From Larix sibirica (lineage: Eukaryota > Streptophyta > Pinopsida > Pinales > Pinaceae): DNA of 20,549 nt. The DNA is taken from positions 7,487 to 28,035 of the forward strand of contig NWUY0304522272.1 in NCBI GenBank assembly GCA_004151065.3. The letters run 5' to 3'. The translations under genes and the position numbers were made by a program. Below are positions 1 to 7,421 of this stretch, one piece after another (positions within the stretch are counted from its first letter, which is position 1; each line of letters opens with the position of its first letter). A model generated the notes under the pieces. It had not been told where the DNA came from. It worked only from the letters and a program-made list of their open reading frames with translations, and searched no databases.

Positions 1-1399
1 TTTTACCTTAATCTGATTGGATGGTACAATGGTACATACACACACATTAAAACTTAAAAAATGTACAATTGGAATCTCCTCACTACTTTGTCTTGCAAAA
101 TACTCACTCCTAAACAAAGAGTGCTTGAAACACCAACACAATCATTTGGAAGTAGGCCAATCAGTGAGAGAATCACTTCTAGATAAAACTTGGAAGACAC
201 TCCAAGATTTGTGCATAGCACTAATCAAAAGTGACTGAAATCAAATACATATGTGATTCTTAAGATTGTAGAGACACAAAATTTCACTCCAACGTTTTTT
301 TTTTTCAAAATGCATACATTGAGCACTCAAGTTTCTATATCTACCCGATTGACTATAAATGTCACTTACTTGAAAATTAGTTAGTTGAATAGCAAGTTTA
401 AACTATTTGAAATTATACAATTAACATAGAATTTATCCAATGTCATTAAAGTTTGGAGAACCCATATTAACTTAATTGTTTTGTGTGGTACTGTAATATC
501 ATCAATGTTTGTTCCAACATTTTGTAGTGTCACAATGACATACCTCTCCAATCCCTTTCATATTCAATAAAGAAACAAAGATCAAAATAACAAGAAGTTA
601 AACCTAACAAATAATTTCATTCTTCCAACTTTATGGACATGGGAGGATATTAGAGATTTGAATAAATCATTGAAAAAAGATTGACAGGATATCCAATATC
701 CTCTAAAGGTAGCAATGTCGATGGAAAACAATAACATGAAAGTCCTAACGCCTTTGGAAGGCATTCACTATACAACTAATTGGGATTTAGATTATTAAGG
801 AAAATATATTTGGCAAAATTTTCTATCATTCCGTCTTGATACTTTGAATCAAATAATAAAATAGAATCTGCCCTAAGCAGAGACTCTCAAAAGTCTATGG
901 TATATTTGGGAGTTTCATGCCGACTTTGTTGTGAAAGAACTGGGCATGCAACTTTAATGGTTTACTGTTTCTACATATTTGAAATTTCCAAATTCATTTC
1001 AATTTCAGTTGTTTCTTTCGTATTTTCCATGCTACGTTAGCAAATGAAAAGGGACATTTTGGTGATGATGAAGAAGCTCCTCATGACATTCACGACATTT
1101 GTTTTATTGTTTCTTTTTTCATTTCATCATATCTACTTTACTTTCTTTGCTTTTTTTTTGTCTTTCAACGTTCATTTGTACCTTCTAGGGCAATTGCTAG
1201 TTATAAATTTTAACAAACATATCACAGAATAAACTTGTACCCATTCCATACATAGGAATTCAACCAAGCAACACATGAATTCATTGTTTATATCCAAAAT
1301 TCAGAACTTAAAGCAGGAACCATGGAAATTGTTTACCATTCATCAAATGAATATTACTGAGAAATTAAAACACAATTTCTAGGAATTAAAACTTATCCA
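1..1399. other. AT-rich intergenic DNA, no gene seen
   Basis: I find no supported gene, RNA or clear mobile element here. The short open frames (for example 17-238 and 1044-1232) have compositions expected of random AT-rich DNA: hydrophobic Phe/Leu runs from T tracts and no recognisable motif. The stretch may be transposon remnant or intron of a gene reaching toward 6755, but the sequence does not show which. Confidence 0.5.
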
Positions 1400-2270
1400 C
1401 AAAAAGCTTGTAATGGGCAACTGGATGTGTGTGAAGCACGCTCCACCCAACCTTAAGCAATTTTTCTCATTAATCTCTCAACAAAACACCACCCCTGAGT
1501 TGATACTCATGCATTCACTAGGCAGACATCTCACCAGTCCCATAATTTTTGAATTTCACACTTTGGCAAACAAGAAATTGGCTTAACTCCAAAATTCATG
1601 CCAAACAGTGCATTTCACCTCCTCGGTTTCATTTTGACAGCACAACATTGAGATACATCAATGTTATCAGTGCTCAAAACTTCACCAAGTCATTTGCCTA
1701 CACCGTTTTCCATAATTACAGGGATAACCAGAGGCACAAATGGAAACAGTTTTAGAATTGGTTTCTCTCACCCAGACTTCAATTTCAGATTTTTCTCTCC
1801 TTAGGCAAAAATTCATGCCCCATTTTCCTCCAACTCCTCTCATGTTGAGCAATTCGAATTTTTGGTTTGCATGATAATTTTTCCTTCCCCCACGTGGTCT
1901 CTCCCATGGGCAACACTTTCTCTTTTTAATTAAAACTTAAACATTTCTTAATCACACTCAATCCCCTTTAAGCCATGAAATACGTTTAAGTTAATAAAAG
2001 GGGATTTTGACTCAAGTCATGACATAAGGTAACTTTAGGGACTTAAAGGTTTAATGGGGTCATAACATGGTTTTTGCCCCTACGACATTCTAACCCTCTT
2101 ACTATCTCTGGTGAATACTTGAGTCCCCGATCTCTTTAGCGTACTGCCTCAACACAGCCAGTTGTGGATTTTAGTATTAATAATTGCAAAAATACAATAT
2201 GTTCAACCTTGCAGGCATTCATAGACAATAATTACACCTTGACATCATTAGACTAGGGGTGTTATATTCA
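1400..2270 (-). mobile_element. possible decayed LTR-retrotransposon LTR
   Basis: Read on the minus strand, this block begins near 2270 with ATAACACCCCTAGTC, which resembles the TGTAACACCCC-type start of many plant Ty3/gypsy LTRs. It continues as purine-rich, non-coding sequence with scattered A/G tracts. I could not find a matching second LTR, a primer-binding site or a target-site duplication, and the lower boundary is arbitrary. The call rests on resemblance of the terminus and on texture only, so it is tentative. Confidence 0.27.
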
Positions 2271-2285
2271 TCATCATCATCATCA
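2268..2285. repeat. (TCA)6 microsatellite
   Basis: Six perfect TCA units directly abut the LTR-like terminus at 2252-2270. On the minus strand this is a run of TGA/GAT trinucleotides just outside ATAACACCCC. Confidence 0.9.
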
Positions 2286-2475
2286 TTTTACAATATTAAT
2301 TTAATTAATAATTAATGTTTGCAATTTTATTAATTTAAATAATTCTTATTAGATTTTAGAAAAAAGAGTCAATTTTCTGGTATTTTAAATCACTCAAACT
2401 ACTAACAAAACAACACCCATCATTGGAAAAATAACAAATAGTATATACCATATAAATGGTCCATTTTTTTTGTAA

Positions 2476-2745
2476 GATCTAGAGGAACTGGTAACTGGTT
2501 GGGATTACGTAGGCAAGGTCCAGGTTCAAATCCGATTGTTTGCCATTATAACCCCTAGGCCAGTTGCAAGCACCCAACAAGCCCTAATCAATAGAAAACC
2601 TATGACTTAGCAAGGGTTGAGACATCCGGAGACCATAGACGAAGACCGAATCTCAAACTTCAACGAAATACATACCCTTCTAACCTTATCATAATAGGCT
2701 CATGTCTCATTAGAGATTTAAACTTAGGTAAAAAAAGTAAAATTT
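2476..2745 (+). mobile_element. tRNA-derived SINE-like element
   Basis: A Pol III internal promoter pattern is visible. A box-A-like TGGTAACTGGTTGG lies at 2489-2502 and a box-B-like GGTTCAAATCC at 2523-2533, 34 bases apart from start to start. This spacing and order are those of the tRNA-related head of plant SINEs. The downstream body to about 2745 is unique-looking sequence ending in an A-rich stretch. Box B is one base from the consensus GGTTCGANTCC. It is not a tRNA gene, because no acceptor stem pairs around it. The 5' and 3' ends are uncertain. Confidence 0.45.
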
Positions 2746-3660
2746 TTAACTCTCCACCATTGGCCCACCAACTCATTGACTTGTACATCGCTTAAACCTT
2801 AATCCATCATAGCAAATGTCAAAGTCACATAGTAACACATAGTATAGATAACATGGTCCCGGGCAACATAAAAGTCAATTGGCCTCCACTAAGGTATTAT
2901 AGAATGATAAAGTGATGGAGACATCTCCAAAACTGATGTCAAATTTGACGAGTCCTATGGGATATACTCACATTAAAAATGATCAACACGAATCAAAATG
3001 TAAGGCCTTGAAAAGGTTAGTTGGAGTGAATATTTCGTATCAATAAAGTATGGAATGTTTTGTTTGCTAGCTAAAGCATCATGACACGTTACATTAAGAT
3101 GATCCGTATAAGCCAACGTGGTAGAGAAAGAAAAAAAATATGATAATACATAGGAAGAGACAACCACAAAGCACAAAGGAAAATATTATATTAATAACTA
3201 TTTAAATATAATTATAAAATAGTTTTGTAATTAAATATTAATGTTAAATATAATATTAAAAATAATTTTAAAAATTACTAATAAGATGACATGTCTATTG
3301 TCTTAGGCCCATTTTGCTTGAGATTTAATTACAAAGTTGAAAGTGTATAATGGAAAAGAGCCTACCTTCCACATCAGTGGAAAATGGATGATGGATTTAG
3401 AGAAAAGAATGGAGAACTATGTAAGTAATTAAGGAAAATAATTTGTTTTTTTCATCATTGCTTCTAGCATTCATTGTGTATATGAATAATGTATACATTG
3501 CTTTCAGTTTTGGAAAAAATAATTGCAGTCCTCCTTTGCTTCCATTTTCAAAGCCATTATTTCAGGGTTTGATGTAATGGCTATTGTATGATGACGTGGA
3601 AAGTGGAGGGAGAAGGGAGTGTTCACACCTTGTTTTGTGGGTGTGAGATGTCCCCTATAA
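2746..3660. other. AT-rich intergenic DNA, no gene seen
   Basis: No supported feature. The part at 3180-3290 is almost pure A/T. A strong-looking splice donor (TAT followed by gtaagt, near 3419-3426) follows a short open stretch, but no matching acceptor or recognisable peptide supports an exon. Confidence 0.5.
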
Positions 3661-3903
3661 CTAGCAAACCCCACCCACCATGATGGTCTTGTATTTCAAC
3701 TTGTTATTGAACTTTTCATAGAAGAACAAGCCATCATACAAGTTGGTGAGTGGAGAGTGGTTGATTGGATAGTTGTCAACAACCTGTGCTTTCTTGCCTA
3801 TCTCATACTGATAAGGATGTTTCTTGTAACGCTCTATTTTGATACAAAGCGTGTAACATGATAACTCTCCTTTTGTTTCAAACCTATAGGAACCCTTAAC
3901 CAT
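3661..3903 (-). CDS. unrecognised 80-codon ORF, possibly a gene fragment
   Basis: This minus-strand frame encodes 80 residues of balanced composition, rich in Lys, Tyr and Asp/Glu, including KKHPYQYEIGKKAQVVDNYP and ending MVGGVC. It looks more protein-like than the low-complexity ORFs around it. The frame also stays open for several codons upstream of the ATG (about 3904-3925, reading WDSIPKSYP). I do not recognise the family. Its 5' end lies inside the first unit of the 239-bp tandem duplication, and the second unit carries a broken copy of the same start (MVKDSYR, then an early stop). It could be an exon, a transposon fragment or chance. Confidence 0.25.
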   Translation of the reverse strand: MVKGSYRFETKGELSCYTLCIKIERYKKHPYQYEIGKKAQVVDNYPINHSPLTNLYDGLFFYEKFNNKLKYKTIMVGGVC

Positions 3904-4352
3904 GGGATATGATTTTGGGATGCTATCCCATTTTATTATTTTTAAATATTATATCTTATTAGTTTTAAATTTTAAAAAGTTAGAGTTCAAACAAAACAAC
4001 TCTATATTTATATATATTTTAATATAGATAGTATTATTTTCTATTTTTAAAATCATAGTTGAAATGTAACTCAATGTTTATCAAGAATATTGTCACTAGG
4101 GCATGCGATTATGTGTTACAACCTATAGGAATCCTTAACCATGGGATATGATTTTGGGATGCTATCCCATTTTAATATTTTTAAATATATATCTTATTAT
4201 TTTTAAATTCTAAAAAGTTAGAGTTCAAACAAAACAACTCTATATTTATATATATATTAATATAGATAGTATTATTTTCTATTTTTAAATTCATAGTTGA
4301 AATGTAACTCAATGTTTTCAATGGTGTCACTAGGGAATGCGATTATGTGTTA
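3881..4352. repeat. 239-bp tandem duplication, two copies
   Basis: Unit 1 (3881-4119) and unit 2 (4120-4352) are direct, head-to-tail copies. Both start AACCTATAGGAA, carry TGGGATA...TATCCCA and the block AGTTAGAGTTCAAACAAAAC, and end near GCGATTATGTGTTA. They differ by scattered substitutions and a few small indels in the AT runs. Shorter echoes follow (ATACTTATAGGGTATG and ATACTTACAGGTATGG, 4353-4405), suggesting decayed further units. Each unit has a short inverted repeat, TGGGATA/TATCCCA (3903-3909 with 3924-3930 in unit 1). Confidence 0.9.
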
Positions 4353-4405
4353 GATACTTATAGGGTATGATTTAATAATGAGTTAGATACTTACAGGTAT
4401 GGTTT

Positions 4406-5178
4406 AATTTTATTATTTTAATATATTTGATAATTTAATTTTTAAAAAATCTATAATGTGTAATTAATTTTTTTTAATTCATTTCAAATATATATAAAGA
4501 GGGATTAATATATATGTATATATAAAGTTATTCATTTTAAAATTTTATTTATATATTTTAGTTTTTTTAGATTATATGTTTTTTCAAGGAATGAATAATA
4601 AAAGTTAAAGATATTATTTTTACATATTTTTAAAAGAAAAAAACAAGACAAGTGCATCAACTGATTGTAAAATGTACATCAAAAGAAGGTGTAACAATAA
4701 GACCTTCTAAAACTTGACATCATGTTTGGGGTGTTCATATCACTCTATTTTTGGCTAGGTGTTGGAATCTAGTGAATTAAAAATTAGTGAAATCACTTAA
4801 TCCATTGTTAGAATTGTTATTTTCGTCCATTTGGATGGATTTTGAGCCCCATCATTATTCAATATTATAGTTTTGGAAGGATGAGATTGCGATTTTGGAT
4901 GCATAGATTTTCATGGGGACTTCTTCTTGTTTCTATACATGAAAACACACCAAAAAGAGAAGTAGAATAAATACCCCTTATTCGATGCCCTAAGGAATCA
5001 CTTCTTCATTCATAACAATCTTGATGCCTCAATAATCCCCAGACCATCACCTCCTTCCAAAAAGGAGGTGCAAAAAGAAAACCCACTAAATCATATTTAT
5101 GTACCTTCAAGAAAAAACAAGTTTGGAACTCTCCTTTTTATTTAAAATAGGTTGATATGTAATTGTGTAGAGTAACCT
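4406..5178. other. AT-rich intergenic DNA with a small hairpin
   Basis: No gene is visible. 4406-4640 is strongly A/T biased. A perfect 9-bp inverted repeat, CACCTCCTT (5048-5056) and AAGGAGGTG (5062-5070) with a 5-base loop, is present, but nothing ties it to a function. Confidence 0.5.
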
Positions 5179-5628
5179 GGACTAGGATCAAACCAATTGG
5201 CTAACACTATACCCATAATATATATGCAACAACTCAAGAGTCACATCTATCAAAATCTTGTTACTTAGCCTAGCATGGAGACATCCCAACAAGGGAGTGC
5301 CTACTTTTCCAACCAAGCCACTTTGGACCAATGTGACTGTTATTGACCAACATGTTATTTGTAGGATTGAAACCAAGTAGGGAAGTTAACAAACTCATAA
5401 CCCACCATTCAAGCCATGACCATGTGAGGATTAGGATCAAAACAACTAGCTACCACTATACCCGTAAAATATAAGCAACAACGGAAGAGTCATATATATC
5501 AAAATCTTGTTAGTGAAGCCACTTCTGACCAATGTAACCATTATTGACCAGCATGTTAATGGTAGAATTGAATTCAAGTAGGGTAATTGACAAACCCATA
5601 ACCCACCATTCAAATTATGACCATGTAA
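5179..5628 (-). repeat. tandem duplication with SINE-like Pol III boxes
   Basis: Two head-to-tail copies are visible: unit 1 about 5179-5427 and unit 2 about 5428-5628. Matching landmarks are aGGATCAAA..A (5183 and 5432), CAAAATCTTGTTA, ACCAATGT and ATAACCCACCATTCAA. Unit 2 lacks about 49 bases present in unit 1 (the part around 5264-5312), or unit 1 gained them. On the minus strand unit 1 has TGGCTTGAATGGTGGG followed 42 bases later by GGTTTCAATCC, similar to the A and B boxes of a tRNA-derived SINE. In unit 2 the boxes are degraded. A dimeric SINE that duplicated in tandem is a reasonable reading. Confidence 0.6.
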
Positions 5629-6459
5629 CTTGTCAACTTAATATGTATAATAACAAAATAACAACTCCAATAATAAGAAGATAAATTTCACATTTTCTCT
5701 ACCAAAATTCAAATTCCCAATTAAACACTAAACCTAAAATTTATAATTTACAAATAATCTCCTCACACTCCCAATTCCAGTTATTCCCAAAAACAACAAA
5801 TAACTTTTAAGAACACATATTTTTAGAAATTCATTATAATATAATATTATTTACTTCCCTATAATATATCAAATTATAAAAACCTTCATAATGAAGACGC
5901 CCATTTTCTTACCATGCCCTAAAAGTTTTCAACCCCTTAACCCCTCATACAAGGCCAGGCACCGAACCAAACCTGCATGGCCAATATGAAGTCAAACGAT
6001 ATTTAATATAGAGACAAAGTCATTTTTGGATGATACATTCACAACAGATTGAATAGACCAGACATCTACATGTTATCTCTGGATTACAATCATATTTGGA
6101 TTCATATGTGAAATGATGCGCGCATTCCCCACCAGTGTCATTCCACCGGCCAAAAGATCATCACAAGACCATTATTTCCACTCATGGTTGAACAGAGTAT
6201 CAACCATACGAATTTCCATTAAAAGATGATGTTGGTCTCGATAATCCATGGTATGTCGTCATCCAATCCTGCTAGCGTGGTTAACGGAGGTGGTTTACCT
6301 TTCAGTCGGATACTAATATTCAATGAAGTTAACATGTATTTAGCTTTCAATTATGCTTTAGTCATGTTCGGCTGCCCTGGATTTTCCTCGGACAATCAAT
6401 TTATAACTATTTCATAGAATTAAATGAAGGTAACGTTGTAAACTCGCTTGCTGTAGCAG
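5629..6459. other. non-coding DNA upstream of the hidden exons, possibly intron
   Basis: No supported gene. Two short plus-strand frames start at 5891 (32 codons) and 6113 (38 codons). Both are Ser/Pro/Arg-rich, vaguely like transit peptides, but neither joins in phase to the exon at 6460 through an obvious donor. If the exons at 6460-6755 are real, this stretch is at least partly intron; it ends in TGTAGCAG, a usable splice acceptor. Confidence 0.4.
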
Positions 6460-6755
6460 GTTGGTGGTGGAGGAGAAGAACTCCGGATCATCATAGGGAT
6501 ACAACGGTCAAATTTAGCAGCATCTGGGGAAGAATTTGCGTACCATGAGGGCGAATTCGAGGTAGGTTCTTCTGCTCTTGAAGATAAATATGCTATTTTT
6601 GAAAATTATTCTCTTAATAGATGAGAATCCAATCATCAATTGATATAATGGAAGGACCCTTCAAGTTTCTTTTAAAGAGAGTTGTTTTTCAGGCCATGGC
6701 TAATTTCTTGAGACAGAAGGGTTCTGAGTTTCGGTTGGATGCTATTAGAGTCTAG
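6460..6755 (+). CDS. C-terminal exons of an unidentified gene (partial)
   Basis: Two short coding blocks join in phase. Exon A, 6460-6561, is 34 codons and follows the acceptor TGTAGCAG; it reads GGGGEELRIIIGIQRSNL and ends AYHEGEFE. It stops exactly at GAG|gtaggt. The intron, 6562-6692 (131 bp), ends TTTTTCAG. Exon B, 6693-6755, is 20 codons plus TAG, beginning AMANFLRQKG and ending FRLDAIRV. An in-frame TAG (6454-6456) sits just before exon A, so upstream exons must be joined by splicing; I could not find them. The peptide is hydrophilic and protein-like, but I do not recognise the family. The gene would lie in tandem with THE1, about 670 bp upstream. It may be intact with distant 5' exons or a remnant. 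Confidence 0.5.
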
Positions 6756-7421
6756 ACCTGCTTAAGTCTCTAGCTTGGCTGATATCAGCATCAGTTTCTG
6801 ATTCTATTTTTATGTTTGGTGTTTGATTCTACTTCCAGAGAAAGTAAAAGATGTTGAATTGAGTAGAAACCAAGAACTCTCAAGCGTGGCTGGAGAAGGG
6901 AAGATTGTAATTGGAAGGGCTTTTACAACAAAAAGGAAGAAAAGCTATACAAATTTGGGCCAGGGTTGATTTTAATTTTAAACTGGCTTTACTCTGTCCG
7001 GACTCTGTACTAGGCTACCCACGGTCTCACCTGACTTGAGAGGTTTGCACCAGTTGCTTATAAGTTTTGAATTATCCAGGTCCATGCCTTGCAATTTCCA
7101 ATTTATTTCATAGCTGCCCAGGTCACCTGGGGCACTCTCCAAATCACCCTGGCAAAAGGATCCATCACTCGAAAGACAGGGGTGAAGGGTAAAAAGATCA
7201 GTAGTCCACCTCTCTATGCTCTGAAGTGAGGGAAGACTCTAATCCTACAGGCAGCGTCGATTCATTGGTCAGGGATGAGACCATTATTTCATTTGTCAGG
7301 GTGGAAGTGGAACTCTGGGTAGAATTCTAGACTTTTGATATTGTCTGGAGGTGCAAAGGAAGACAAAAAGAGAGACAATAGCTAATCGTATAATTGGGGT
7401 TCAGAGAAAGAAGTGAAGGAA
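6756..7421 (+). promoter_or_regulatory. intergenic region: promoter and leader of THE1
   Basis: This gap lies between the TAG at 6753-6755 and the THE1 start codon. The upstream part would hold the 3' UTR of the preceding gene. A TTATAAG at 7058-7064 could serve as a TATA box, but no transcription start can be read from sequence alone. Purine-rich leader-like sequence runs from about 7330 to the ATG. An in-frame TAA at 7383-7385 closes the THE1 frame upstream, so the CDS does not extend into this region. Confidence 0.5.
7275..7322 (+). promoter_or_regulatory. upstream ORF in the probable THE1 leader
   Basis: An ATG with a purine at -3 opens a 15-codon frame (MRPLFHLSGWKWNSG) that stops 99 bases before the THE1 ATG. 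Two smaller upstream frames exist at 7084-7113 (9 codons) and 7216-7224 (Met-Leu-stop). If transcription starts upstream of them, they could reduce THE1 translation. Whether they lie in the transcript is not known. Confidence 0.35.

Noticed and set aside
2489-2533. Functional tRNA gene
   Set aside because: A and B boxes are present, but no acceptor or anticodon stems can be paired.
3360-3426. Possible exon ending at a strong donor (TAT|gtaagt)
   Set aside because: Flanking frames contain stops, no acceptor fits, and the short peptide is not recognisable.
6226-6417. 63-codon plus-strand ORF before the hidden exons
   Set aside because: No phase-compatible donor joins it to the exon at 6460, and the peptide shows no family features.
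7413-7421. GTG at 7413 as the THE1 start (841 residues)
   Set aside because: Plant nuclear genes start at ATG. The in-frame ATG at 7422 has G at -3 and +4 and directly begins the signal peptide.
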